A DNA stretch of 64,000 bases from contig CM057464.1 in assembly GCA_030035585.1 (NCBI GenBank), forward strand, positions 75,314,919 through 75,378,918, in the 5' to 3' direction. The notes beneath the pieces are model-generated. The model was not told the origin of the DNA, ran no database searches, and saw only the letters and a program-made list of their open reading frames with translations. Below are positions 25,136 to 36,440 of this stretch, in pieces (position 1 is the stretch's first letter; each line of letters starts with the position of its first letter). The stretch is from Dugong dugon. Taxonomy: Eukaryota; Chordata; Mammalia; Sirenia; Dugongidae. The position numbers were made by a program, and so were the translations under genes.

Positions 25136-25554
25136 TGCAAATGTATTTACTAGAAGACAGAATTAAGTAGTCAGATTGTATGTATACTAGAATCACTGTG
25201 ATTGCAATGCCCACAAATACAGGCAAGATACAAGTGGTGCTGTATTGGTAATTTCGTAACTCCAGCATTAATTCCATCAGTGGTATGATTTTCCAAAATG
25301 GTGGACTCTTTCTTGATAATGTTCTGAACAAAATATTGTACAATCTTCCTTCCATTTACATAATGGTTTCATTATGAAAAATTCAGTGTATTTTAAAATC
25401 AGGCAAAAAATTCTTTGGGTTTAAATGTCAAAAGTTAGGCTCTAGACGCAGAAAATTGTAAATAGGCTTTACTCTTTTATGACTGACAGGGAGACATTTT
25501 AAAGTCATCTGGGAAGGTGCTATAGAATCTTAAACTCTATATACCTGTGGATGT

Positions 25555-25832
25555 AGTCCTGTGTTGAAATAGGGTTTTCTTTGTTGTGTTAATGAGTTCA
25601 TATCCATACAGGGTATGTCTTAAACCTAATCACTCATGAGTTATAACAAGAGCAGATTAGACACAGATGCATGCACAAACTGATGAAGACAGATGCCATG
25701 CGAGGATCACCAAATAACCAAGGAATGCCTGGCCTACCTACAAGGAATCTACATGGCTGAGACCCTGATTTGGACTTTCAGCTTCCAGAACTGCGAGAAA
25801 TAAATCTTTAAAGCCACCCACTTGTGGTACTG
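25555..25832 (+). mobile_element. MaLR/MLT1-like LTR fragment
   Basis: The 3' portion 'cttccagaactgcgagaaat' followed by 'aaagccacccacttgtggta' is characteristic of MaLR-type LTRs. The 5' portion is diverged. Confidence 0.6.
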
Positions 25833-25960
25833 ATATTGGGCAAGTCATTTAATATAGGTGAACCTCAGTTTTCTCATCTGTAAAATGGGGGTGGGCACAA
25901 TACTACTACATACTTCATAAAATTACTGACACGCTTTATAAGAATGCTCTACAAACCATA
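25833..25960 (+). repeat. MIR SINE
   Basis: 'attgggcaagtcatttaata' and 'ctcagttttctcatctgtaa' define it. It abuts the LTR fragment. Confidence 0.82.
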
Positions 25961-26703
25961 TTTATTTCATGTTTTTATAGGAAACTGAGAAATATAAACA
26001 AATACCCTATCCCCAAATATCACCCATCCATTCCGCTAATTGGAGTTGTATTCAGGTAGGTACACTTAGTTCCTTTTTGGAAATAAAGATGACAACTGGG
26101 ATACAACAACCTATTGCTCATTTGCCCCATAATGCCAATTTCCTTTTTCAGACTGATTTTCTTCTTAATAGCTAGTGATGGCAATTAACAACAACATTAT
26201 CAGTTTCTATTAAAAAAAAAAAAAAAAACAAACCTTAATTGTTTAGGTGATAAGATGGAATAATTTCAGGGTATTGGAAGAGGGTGGCACTACAGTGTAG
26301 AGTATGCATGGTGGGATTCCAGAGTAAAAGCTTTTAACACTGAAAAGGCAGCATAAGGGTCCTGGAGCAGCTAGTGAGTAGGAAGAGAAGGGTGCAGAAA
26401 AGAAATGCAGGGAAGTGACAAATGAAAATACATTTCAACTACTTTGCAATTCTGATTAAAGCACTGGTTGTGGCAACTGCCCTGAATACTTCTGAACTGA
26501 ATCATCTCTTTGGGGCTTTTGTCAAATGTGCTGCTATAGCACATTTACACCTGTTACACATTTATGACCTATTACACAGTGATTCAACAATTAAATGGAT
26601 ACTTGCCCCCAAATAAGATCTGTTTTCTCTCCTCCTGGCACCATTTAAAACACCGATCTATTCCAACATCAATTGTTTATAGAAAAAACAGTTACAACCT
26701 CAA

Positions 26704-26921
26704 ACCAAAAAAAAAAAAAAGCAAACCTATTGCCATCAAGTCGATGATGACTCGTAACAACCCTATAGGACAGAGCAGAACTGCACCACAGGGTTTCCAA
26801 GGCTGAAATCTTCACGGAAGTAGATTGTCACATCTTTCTCCAATGGAGCAACTGGTAGGTTTGAACCACCAACCTTTCCATTAGCAGCCAAGCGCTTAAC
26901 CACTGCGCCACCAGGGCACCT
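26704..26921 (-). mobile_element. AfroSINE, long form
   Basis: It reads from 'cctattgccatcaagtcgat' through the middle segment 'tcacatctttctccaatgg' to 'cactgcgccaccagggcacc'. Confidence 0.93.
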
Positions 26922-28314
26922 TACTTAAAACTTCAGGGCTCACACACAAAAAAAGTCAAACCACCTTGTGCCTTCATAAAGTAACTTCACCTACTTCATG
27001 GATGATGTCTAATGTGGCTCTGTTAGTTTTGTGGTAATGGTTATGAGTCAAGCTCTAGGCTCAAAAGAAAGCCAGGTCCTCATTACAGGGGGGCAAGTGC
27101 TAGGCGAGTAATAATATCTACTGATGAATAAGGCTCCACAAGAGGTGGGGCTGGCAAGTGTGGGTATCTTCTGGCCACACCATCATGGGCACTTCCTGGT
27201 GTCGCTTTCACAGCATTATTTGCCAGGATCAGAGACTACCACAGGAAACACAAGTAGCTGCCTCATGTCCTTTTTTAAGACTCAGGACTGGAAAATCTAC
27301 AGGCTCTTTCAGTAGCATATTTCATACTTTTAAGGCCTTGATGCTTTATATGAAACAAATTCACGCCTCTCTAAACATAAACCCATTTCCTCAAGTCCTT
27401 ACAAATGAACAACTGAGAACAACTGGCTGCATCCTCTTCATCAAAGCTTTGAAATAATCCATTACTATGATCAAGACAACTGTCACAGGGAAATGAACAC
27501 TGAAACTATTTTTAAAGACACCCCCAGATGATGAGATTCCGCTGCTTCTATTATCATCCATTCTAATGCTTAACACCTCTTCCCTGTCAAAAACATTTTT
27601 CCGTAAACCCGTATGACAATTCAGGTCCTCAGTATCACAATTTACATTTTCCAAAAATAAAACCAAAGCAAAGTATATCTGAGGAACTGATGTTTGGAAT
27701 AAAATTATAAATACAGGGGAATTCTGTCAATTACTTAATAAAAAAAAAAAAACTAGCAAGTATTATACAAGCTCTTGTTATAATTTATCTCTACAACAGA
27801 AACACGCTTTCTGTAGGAGGATTAAAATTTCAAGATGCCATCAATTTCTTCAAAGTGATTACTTACTAAAAGAAACTATAATTTTGTCAAATTTCCAGAT
27901 TCTAGTATAATCCAGAGATCTGTGGACCACAAATGCCCAGCAGCTAGTCCTCCCAGTTGTACACTACCAGAGTCACAGAGGAGATGCCAAATTTATGTCT
28001 CATACAAAAGCCTAAAATCTAAGTGGAAGTTATTTTCTCTCTAGCCCCGGTTCTGATCACCTCCCATTTAAACTGATGAGATTCACCAAGGGTAAGCTTG
28101 AGCCCCGTACCACCTAGCAAATCACAGACGGCATTTTTGAAGGTGAACCATGGGACACAGCCGCGAATTTGCTACAAGATACTTAGGTTCCAGCATGCTA
28201 ACAGTAGAGCTTCACATCCAATTCCAAAGGCTGGCAGAATTTGCAAACAATGTCAGGTGAAGAGCTGAGGTCACATTCTCAAAACCTCCACTGTCATATT
28301 TCTCTGCTTGCACT

Positions 28315-28490
28315 CATGGCATTCCTTCTATCCCAAATGCTATTCTGTTCCCTCTTTCCTCTGGCTACTGAAATCTTACTTTTCCTTCAAGGTCAAGATC
28401 TTATGTCATCCAGGCTGTGAAGGCTTCCCTCTTTTGCACTCCCATATTCCTTGTTTTATACCAGGACACCAGTCACCCTCATGGAATAGT
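28315..28490 (+). repeat. L2-like ancient LINE 3' fragment
   Basis: 'tttccttcaaggtcaagatc' and 'gaaggcttccctcttttgca' resemble the L2 3' end ('...ctcaaagcccagcttaaatg...ggaagccttccctg'). Confidence 0.5.
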
Positions 28491-28509
28491 TTTATGTTAA
28501 CAATATACA

Positions 28510-28565
28510 TTAAAAAAAAAAAAAAATTTGCCATCGAGTCAATTCTGACTCATAAACATAAGTCC
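28510..28565 (-). mobile_element. AfroSINE tail fragment
   Basis: A 14-A run is followed by 'tttgccatcgagtcaattct' and 'gactcataa'. Only the 3' tail is present, read in reverse. Confidence 0.7.
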
Positions 28566-28850
28566 TGTAAAAGGATGGGGTCTATCTCAGGTTCACTTTG
28601 TATTTTGAATACTTCATGCTTTGACCAGTACCTTTCACATAGCAGATATTCAAAGAATGTTTGTTCTATGAATAAAAGATTAGTCACCTGCACTTCACCT
28701 ATGACCTTAGCCATGCCCAAAGCTGTAGGCCCAGCACCTACCAAGTCATGGGGAAACAAGAGAAAACTCAGAAAATGGATTCATGAACTCCATCAGCCAC
28801 TTTCTAGAAGATTTCTCTGCCCTCAGAGCACATCAAAGTATCTATCATCA

Positions 28851-29066
28851 TTGCTGCTATTGTTAGTTGCCATTGAGTTGATTCCCACTCATGGAGACCC
28901 CATATGCACAGAGTAGAACTGCTTCATAGGGTGTTCAAGGTTGCAAACTTTTAGAAGCAGATACACAGGCAGGCCTGCCTTCTGAGGCGTCTCTGGGTGG
29001 GTTCAAATCGCCAACTTTCTGGCCTCTAGTCCAGGGCTTAACTGTATGTACCACCCAGGGTCTCCC
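28851..29066 (-). mobile_element. AfroSINE, diverged long form
   Basis: 'gttgccattgagttgattcc' is the reversed tail and 'ccacccagggtctccc' the reversed head. The middle differs from the other copies ('caggcaggcctgccttctga'). Confidence 0.82.
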
Positions 29067-29100
29067 TTTTAGCATTAGTGCCTGGTATTTATTATGTGCT

Positions 29101-29113
29101 GTCACACAGCTGA
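29101..29113. repeat. Target-site copy 1 of a serial AfroSINE insertion site
   Basis: 'gtcacacagctga' sits directly before the first of three successive AfroSINEs. Related copies lie at 29298-29310, 29461-29474 and 30213-30226. Confidence 0.75.
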
Positions 29114-29297
29114 GTCCTGGTAGTACAGTGGTTAAGAGCTATGGCTGCTAATCAAAAGATCAGCAGTTCAAATCCACCAGCCATTCCTTGGAAATCCTAA
29201 GGGGCAGTTCTACCCTGTCCTATAAGAAGCCCTATGAGTCAGAATCAACTTGATGGCAATGTGTTTGGTTAGTTTTTTTTCTTTTCTTTTTCGGTTT
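29114..29297 (+). mobile_element. AfroSINE, short form (first of three in a row)
   Basis: It runs from 'gtcctggtagtacagtggtt' to 'agtcagaatcaacttgatgg'. A T-rich tail follows to 29297, then target copy 2. Confidence 0.92.
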
Positions 29298-29310
29298 ATC
29301 ACAGAGTTGA

Positions 29311-29460
29311 GGAGGCCTGATGGCGCAGTGGCTAAGAGATCAGCTGCTAATCGAAAAGTTGGCAGTTCCAATCCACCAACCGCTCACTGGAAACCCTATG
29401 GGGCAGTTCTACTTTGTCCTATAGGGTCACCATGAGTTGGAATCAACTCGACAGCAACAA
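29311..29460 (+). mobile_element. AfroSINE, short form (second of three in a row)
   Basis: It runs from 'ggaggcctgatggcgcagtg' to 'atcaactcgacagcaacaa'. Target copy 2 (atcacagagttga) precedes it and copy 3 (gatcacacagctga) follows. Confidence 0.92.
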
Positions 29461-29474
29461 GATCACACAGCTGA

Positions 29475-29671
29475 AGGAGCCCTGATGGCAGAGTGGTTAA
29501 GCACTCAGCTGCTAACTGAAAGATCAGTAGTTTGAACCCACCAGCTGCTCTGGGAGAAAGATGGGGCAGTCTGCTTTTGTAAAGACTTACAGCCTTGGAA
29601 ACACTATCGGGCAGTTCTATTCTGTCCTACAGGGTCGCTATGAGTCGGAATTGACTCGACAGCAGTGGGAC
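29475..29671 (+). mobile_element. AfroSINE, long form (third of three in a row)
   Basis: It runs from 'aggagccctgatggcagagt' to 'tcggaattgactcgacagca'. It ends directly at an LTR; the corresponding 3' target copy is found after the LTR at 30213-30226. Confidence 0.92.
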
Positions 29672-30211
29672 TGAAACCCCCAACTAACATCCCTCCCCCC
29701 TTCCCCTTTACTTCCCGCCTTAATTTGGGCAACATTTTTCAGGAAACTGCAGCAGGTAATGGCTATGCCCACTAAACCTGCCCAAACTAGACCCTGGAGC
29801 ATGCACAGATCGAGGAGATCACGTCCTTAACCTGACCCCGGACCCAATCATCACCAGAAAGGAAGATAGTCTCCAGCCCACAGTTTCACCTGAGCCCCTT
29901 TAAGAAGCCAGGAGTCCTACAACACGGACATCCTATAGAAAATCAGCATTCAGACCTCCAAACGTGGGCATGGGAGGGCTCAGGACAGAGGGTTCTGAGT
30001 GCCAATCCCTGCCCCCTACGACTCACAGAAATAAAAGCTCCCCAACACCCTCAGATGGGGAGCACGCAGTCTTTCAGTCCCTAGGCCCCGCGTTGCTCCT
30101 TGTCTGCGCAGACAATAAAAATGCCTCTTTCCGTTCTCCTTGCAGCTGGTGTCAGTCTTATTTCAACTGGCTAATAAGACAGGACAAGAACCTGAGAGGC
30201 GTTCGGTTACA
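29672..30211 (+). mobile_element. Solo LTR of a class I (gammaretrovirus-like) ERV
   Basis: The 540-bp block starts TGaaacccc and ends ggttaCA. It is more GC-rich than its surroundings. It has polyadenylation signals (aataaaagct near 30031, caataaaaatg near 30114) and a U5-like end 'tcagtcttatttcaactggc'. The 4-bp flanks ggac and ggat fit a class I target duplication with one change. No internal viral genes are present. The open frame at 29964-30236 is incidental. Confidence 0.8.
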
Positions 30212-30384
30212 GGATCTCACAGTTGTAGCTAAATAAATGCAGCTGACTGACTAACACAGTGAGGGAAAATGTTCATTTCTGCATGCAAAACCTAGTATTT
30301 AGTTAGATAAATGACCAACAGGAAGGTTTTCAGATAAATCAAATTTCAAAACCTAATAAATCTTAAAATGTTTTTAATAAAAAT

Positions 30385-31545
30385 AACTCTATAGCTCAAT
30401 GGAACAGAAATAGTCCAGAATTAGATCCACACATATACAGACAACTGTCCTTTTTACAAAAGAGCAGAGGCAATTCAGTAGAGAAAGGACAGTCTTGTCA
30501 ACAAATGGTGCTGGGAAACTGAATATCCACATGGAAAAGGATACATTTGGACCTTTTCCTCAAAATGGATCTAGACTTAAACGTAAGAACTAAAATTATA
30601 CAACTATTAAAAGAAAACATAGGAATAAATCTTCATGACCTTGGGTTAGGCAAAGATTTTTTTATGACACCAAAGTCCTAAGATATAAAGGAAAAAACTG
30701 ATAAATTGAACATCATGAAAATTAAATATACTTGCATTTCAAAAGACACCATTTAGACAGGGAAAAGATAATCCACAGACTAAAAAAATATGTCAAATAA
30801 GGGACTTTGATATATAAAAGACATACAAGGGACTCATAACTCAATAGGACATATAACCCACTTTAAAAATGGACGAAAGATTTGAATAGACTCTTTACCA
30901 AAGAAGATATAAATGGCCAATAAACACATGAAAAGATACTCAGCATCATTAGCCATTAGATAAGTACAAATCAAAAGCACACTGAGATACCACTTCAAAG
31001 CCACTAGGATGACTAGAACAAAAAAGGTAGATGATAAGAACTGTTGGCAAAAATGTAGATAATTGGAACCCTCATACATTGCTAGGAGAAATGTAAAACG
31101 GTGTAACCACTTTTAGAAACAGTTTGGTAGCTTCTTAAAATGCCAAACTAGATTGATCATATGACCTAACAATTCTACTCCTAGGTAAATACCCAAGAGA
31201 AATGAAAACATAGGTCCACACAAAGACTTGTACATTTATGTTTACGGCAGCATTGCTCATAATAGCCAAAAAGTAGAAACAACTCAAATGTCCATAATCT
31301 GTTGATTCAATGAACAAAATGCTGTATTATCCATACAATGGAAAACTACCTGACAATAAAAAGGAATGATGTACTGATACATGTTACAACAGGAACCTCA
31401 AAAATATGCTAAGTGAAAGAAGCCAGACACAAAAGAACACATAGTATACAATTCTATTTTTATGAAATGTCCAGAAAAGGCAAATCTATTAAGATAGAAA
31501 GTAGATTATATATAATAAAGCATATAGGGGGCACAGTTAGATACT
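30385..31545 (+). mobile_element. Old L1 fragment (ORF2 3' region)
   Basis: Recognisable L1 stretches include 'caaatggtgctgggaaactg', 'ggccaataaacacatgaaaa' and 'cattgctcataatagccaaa'. It is diverged, with frames interrupted. It continues as a further old L1 piece at 31546-31664 and 32090-32150. Confidence 0.85.
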
Positions 31546-32165
31546 TCTCAGACATAAAGGAACAAGGATAAGAATTACATGGGGCTTCTCTTCAGAAACC
31601 ATACAAGCAAGAAGAGCGTGGAGTGAAATATTTAAAGTGTCGAAAATAAAAAAAATACCATCCTAGAATTCTAGCTGGACAATGAATAAGGAAGACCAAA
31701 GAAGAACTGATGTGTTTGAATTATGGTGTTGGTGAAGAATGCTGAATACATCACGGACTGCCAGAAGAACGAACAAATTTTTCCTGGAAGAAGTACAGCC
31801 AGAATGCTCCTTAGCAGCAAGGATAGTGAGACTTTGTCTCATGTACTTTGGACATGTTATCAGGAGGGATCAGTCCCTGGAAAAGGACATCATGCTTGGT
31901 AAAGTGGAGGGTCAGCAAAAAAGAGGAAGACCCTCAATGAGATGGACTGACGCAGTGGCCGCAGCAATGGGCTCAAACATAACAACTGTGAGGATGGCGC
32001 AGGAGCAGGCATTGTTTCATTCTGTTGTACATAGGGTCGCTATGAATTGGAACCAACTCGATGGCACCTAATAATAACAACAGAATTCTGTACCCAGTGA
32101 AACTGTACTTCAAAAGTGAAGGAGAAATAAAACTGAAAGAGAGTATGTTGGAAAAGAAATACATA
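31546..32165 (+). mobile_element. Old L1 3' piece split by an RTE insertion
   Basis: 'tacaagcaagaagagcgtgg' and 'gtgaaatatttaaagtgtcg' before the RTE, and 'gtacccagtgaaactgtact' with 'aaaagtgaaggagaaataaa' after it, are consecutive in known L1M-type elements. Confidence 0.75.
31673..32081 (+). mobile_element. RTE/BovB-clade LINE, 5'-truncated, with TSD
   Basis: The frame 31739-32071 encodes the C-terminal end of an RTE reverse transcriptase. It contains YFGHVIRRDQSLEKDIMLGK, then KRGRPSMRWTDAV and HRVAMNWNQLDG, which follow the BovB pattern (GH.(I/M)RRD..LEK, RGR...RW.D). The target duplication agaattct lies at 31665-31672 and 32082-32089, inside an old L1. The last 50 bases (gggtcgctatgaattggaac) resemble the tail of the AfroSINEs, so this LINE is a candidate source of their mobilising enzyme. 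Confidence 0.88.
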
Positions 32166-32760
32166 ATAAAGAAATCTTTTCACATAAAAATAAAGTGAAT
32201 AAAATGAAACTATTTGGCCTTGACAAGAAAAGTTAAAAAAAAAAAAAAAAAAAAGACAAAATAGTTTCTCAATATATAAAGAGCTTTTCTATGTGTCTTA
32301 TGTCATTCTAAGAGGCTGGCCAAGACAAGTGTCTGGAAGTCAGAGTAAACAAATTTTATACAATAAAAGAAATAACTCAGTTACAACCCAAATGGACCAA
32401 AAGTTTAAACTGCCCATAAATCAAAATCAATAGCCCATAAGAAAGGCTGTGAGAAAACATTCCTTTAATAATCACTAAATTAACTAGGTCCCCTCCAAAT
32501 CTGTAATTCTAATGAATACAAAAATAATTAAATTTGTTTAAAATCAGTCACTTTAAAACTCTCCTGCCTTAAAACTTTCCCAAAAGATGTTAATGGATAT
32601 TATTTGATAAAAAGGATTCTATGACCAAGTTAATTTGCAAAACACTGGAGTAAACAGGGTTCTTTACCACTGGATTTCTAAGAGTCTTTAATATGCTAAT
32701 ACGTACTGTAAATCTCTTTGATCAGGAAAGGCTGTTTTCCAAATTTTTTTAGCAATGGGA

Positions 32761-32806
32761 ATCTTTTTTTCTCTCTCTCTCTCATCTCTCATCTCTCTCA
32801 TCTCAC
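32761..32806. repeat. (TC)n-rich simple repeat
   Basis: 'tctctctctctctcatctct' and repeats of it form a pyrimidine microsatellite, followed by a (TA)n tract near 32866. Confidence 0.85.
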
Positions 32807-33026
32807 AACCCTGGTGTTTCTGGGAACTTGATTTGGGAAATGCTGCTTCTCTGCAAAAATTATTTTTATATATATATTTGATTTTGTCAACTCTAGAAAA
32901 TGAATAAAAGAAAAGAATTTAGCAAGAAAGTATTAATCAGAAATTTAAATTTACAACACAAAAGCTTGGAATTCTATTTAACAACCTGGAAGAAACTTTT
33001 AAATCGCTACATTATATACAAAAAAA

Positions 33027-33605
33027 AAAAAAACCCCAAATCCATTGCCATCAAATTGATTCCAACTCATAACAACCCTATAGGACAGAGTAGAACTGCC
33101 CCATAGGGTTTCCAAGGCTGTAATCAGTTGCTCCGAGGGAAAAATGATGTGGCAGTCTGTTTCTATAAAGATTATAGCCTTGGAAACTCTGGCAGGGCCA
33201 GATTACCCAATAAACAAGGTAGACACGGGCCTGATAGTGACTTCCGACCAATTTGCATTGCACAATTTCACCTATTCCCCACCACATCAGAGATGTTGTG
33301 AAACCCATGTGAAATTGCCCACCACAGATTAGCAAGTAAATACAATTAAACCCGTGCATACTTTGCTCAATGCAAACCCGTGTATACCATGTTTACTGGT
33401 TAATCCGCCCCTGCCCATAGGGAAGTTCTACTCTGTCCTATAGGGTCACTATGACTAGGAATCAGCTCGAAGGTAATAGGTTTTTTTGGTTAATCTTTAC
33501 GGAAGCAGACTGCCACATCTTTCTCCCATGGAGCAGCTGGTGGGTTCAAACCACCAACCTTTCAGTTGGCAGTTGAGCACTTAACCGCTGCGCCACCAGG
33601 GCTCC
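33027..33605 (-). mobile_element. AfroSINE (long, minus) split by an inverted AfroSINE and a hAT-like MITE
   Basis: The outer minus-strand SINE occupies 33040-33124 and 33495-33605 ('ggctgtaatc' then 'aatctttacggaagcagact'). Between them lies plus-oriented AfroSINE sequence without its head (33125-33192 and 33414-33494). That inner copy is in turn split by the MITE at 33193-33413. The order of events is outer SINE, then inner SINE, then MITE. Confidence 0.85.
33193..33413. mobile_element. hAT-like nonautonomous DNA transposon (221-bp MITE)
   Basis: The ends form a terminal inverted repeat of about 40 bp. Left reads cagggccagattacccaata and right (reverse) caggggcggattaaccagta, and similarity continues through the 'acacggg' block. 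The CAGGG start is typical of hAT elements. The flanks keep remnants of an 8-bp duplication of the SINE sequence ccctatgg. No open frame is inside. Confidence 0.75.
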
Positions 33606-34479
33606 TTCACATTACATAAAATGCTTGGAAAAATCAAAATGTTTTCAAACATGGCTCCTTAAGTTTTTAATGTTTACACAAAATAAAAGTTTATACAAAT
33701 TGCGCTTCATAAGAAAGGATAACATTAAAACTGATTAACTCAGACAACCGATCTAAAGTAAAGCACACGTTTCTACTACTTTGAGAACTTGTAGGGATAC
33801 CTATGTTATATTCTTGTGGCATAACTATGCTTAAATCTAAGAAATAACATTTTTACATTATTCTTCAAGAATTCAGTAGGTAATATTGTTTTTTGGAGGT
33901 TTAAAGTATTCAGTTTTGTTTTGTTTTTTTCTTTTGTGGGGTGAGATTTTTTTTTAAACCCTGGAAGAGTTAATGCTTGCTCTTACAGACAGCACAAGTG
34001 CCAGAGTTCTGTGCAGGCAGGAGGCTGAAATGCTATGTTGTGGCTGTGGCTATGCTGGGCTATTGTTTTGTGAATTACCTTATCCAGGCTAAACTCAAGC
34101 AGTGATATGATGGCTCACAAATAATCCAAGCAGTTGGCTGCCACTTACAGCATCTCACCTCAACTGTCATACCCATGCAGGGGAAAAAAAAGGTGTCAGT
34201 GCAGGTCTTGGCCACACCATGAGTAACACATTCCTTACTTAGAATTCACCGTTTAACTGGCATTCATTACTGTAATATTATTATAAAACCACCACAGCTG
34301 TGCATTATGGTCACTACTATGACTTAAATCCATAAAACGCAAACATCAGGACTGCAACTGACAGTGACATAGAAGACAGGAGGACATAGTGAAGCTTTTA
34401 GAGAATATTAAAGGTTTATAGGTATAAGATATATAACAGCCTATTTTATACACATATACATACACACACTATGGAACAG

Positions 34480-34855
34480 ACACTATATTCAAAACATTAT
34501 TTGTATTATTTCATTTAATATTTATGATAGCCCTATTAAGAGGGCACTATTCTTATCTCTAAGGAGTCCTGGCAGTACAGTGGTTAAGAGCTTGGCTGCC
34601 AACCAAAAGGTCAGTGGTTCGAACCCACCAGCCGCTCCAAGAAGAAAGATGTGGTAGTCTGCTTTTGTAAAGATTTATAGCCTTGGAAACCCTATAGGGC
34701 AGTTCGTTTTTGGTTTATTCTTATTTCTGTTTTATAGATGAGAAAACTAAGGCTTAGAAAGGTTCAAGGTCACACCATTAGAGAACAGTCAAGGGGAGAT
34801 GTGAGTCCATGTGAGGCTGCTGTCTTAACATCCACACTATACCACCTTCCCTAGA
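34480..34855 (-). repeat. MIR SINE split by an AfroSINE
   Basis: 'tatttcatttaatatttatg' before and 'tagatgagaaaactaaggct' plus 'aggttcaaggtcacaccatt' after are consecutive in a reversed MIR. The AfroSINE sits between. Confidence 0.8.
34561..34712 (+). mobile_element. AfroSINE, long form, 3' tail shortened, with TSD
   Basis: It runs from 'aaggagtcctggcagtacag' to 'ccctatagggcagttcg' and then a T-rich tail. It lacks the RTE-like 'gggtcgctatgag' part. The target duplication is tattcttatctct/tattcttatttct. Confidence 0.88.
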
Positions 34856-35819
34856 TTCCAAAGAAGAGGGAGGGAAGATGCTACAAAATGTATGAATATC
34901 TTTAAAAGACTAATCTCCAGGGCACACTCTAGGCATGACTAGCTAACTTCCATGCTGGCCTTCCTACCCACAGCTTGCTTTTCATCCTGTAGCTGTCTGA
35001 AATTCCACGAGAGATTAATTTTCCACAGCATGGCTGGAGTGCTTTGCCATTTGCGGACTGCAGTGAATCATGTCCTGACACCTAGCTGAGACCGGCTGCT
35101 CTGGGAGTATAACATGGAATATGAACACTCTGGAACAGAGAATGCCTCAGGGAGACACACATGTGCACTAGAATCCTGCGGGAAAGGGAGATTCTAAGGA
35201 ACAGGTGCAGAAATGAAGTGAGAAGGTTTCACACTTAAACCTATTAGGGACCAGAGGAAAGGGAACACACCCTTTCTCCTCTAGTGTATATATGACTCCT
35301 TCATCTCAGTACCTAAGCTCTTAACATTTATAAAATATGGTATGTATTAAATAAGACCTAGTGGGCTAGCCTGAGAGTAAGATCAATATTATATTTCACC
35401 CATATAGGGAAATTCAGTCTGAGACCTCTAAAAATGACATACAAAAGCTCCCATTCATATGTTAAGAACTCTTTGTACATGGCAGCAAAAACTGACCTTA
35501 TAATGCGTACCATGATCTCCTTAATTTTATCTGAAAACTAGTAGTATATATCCAAGGGAATTTTTAAAAAAATCATGAATGAGGGTACTTGAACAATTGT
35601 GAAGAAAAATTCTTTAAGCAAACATCAGTGCCAAATATGTCAGCACTGTAGGGCAACAGTATAGTGCCAGCAGGCATGACTTTCAGCATTTTTAGAAGTA
35701 CACAATACTTTTCTCTGCTTCAACAGCTTCCCTTTGAAGTCAGCTCCTTTTCCCTTTTTCACAATACAGAAATTTCTTCTATAATTGAGATCAAATGACT
35801 ATATGCACAGTCTCCAAAC

Positions 35820-36010
35820 TCCTAGGCAAGTCCAACTTGATCCATTGCTACCTTTGACACCTTAACCATTTTCATCATCAAATTCTCTCCCTGGCAAATG
35901 TGGCCTTCTCCTACCTCTGTGATTACTGGCTTTGGTCTCCTTTGCTACTTCTTGTGTCAGCCTCTCTTACAACTAGTTTCTGAATTTTCCCTCAGGTTTG
36001 CAGTATAGAA
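35820..36010 (+). repeat. L2-like ancient LINE fragment
   Basis: 'catcaaattctctccctggc' and 'tggccttctcctacctctgt' resemble decayed L2 reverse-transcriptase sequence. Confidence 0.4.
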
Positions 36011-36334
36011 AACCCTGACTAGTGCCTGGAAACAGGGTCTTCTATTGTTTCTACGGAAATAGACATCTTAGACTTTTAAAGAAATCTAACCACATCTGCA
36101 ATGAGATTGTAGAGATTCTATCCATTATTAGAGAATTTTCAAGTGTGAAGAACCTAGCTTTAGCCAATATTCTTCCAAATTTTGAACTGATGAAAGTACA
36201 GTGATTAGTAAAGCAAAGCTGATTAGTCACCTGAGACAAATAAACTAATCTCATCTATAAATATGAGCCAACTTCCTACTACCTCACCACAAACGGAAAA
36301 ATTGAATTATGCAATAGAAAGAATATGAAAATGG

Positions 36335-36440
36335 GGTGAGATGACTGGATCCTAAGTCAGGCCCTTCTAATCATAATCTCTTTGTCCTGGGGCCTCAGTT
36401 TCTATGCCTATAATGAAATAGGTCCTTTCAACTTTAAAAG
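36335..36440 (+). repeat. MIR SINE fragment
   Basis: 'ggatcctaagtcaggccctt' and 'ggggcctcagtttctatgcc' are MIR-like. Confidence 0.55.

Noticed and set aside
28308..28916. Plus-strand open frame of 202 codons
   Set aside because: It runs across an L2-like fragment, an A run, an AfroSINE tail and the start of another AfroSINE. No conserved protein pattern is visible.
29964..30236. 90-codon open frame
   Set aside because: It lies inside the solo LTR and continues past its end. LTRs of this type do not encode proteins there.
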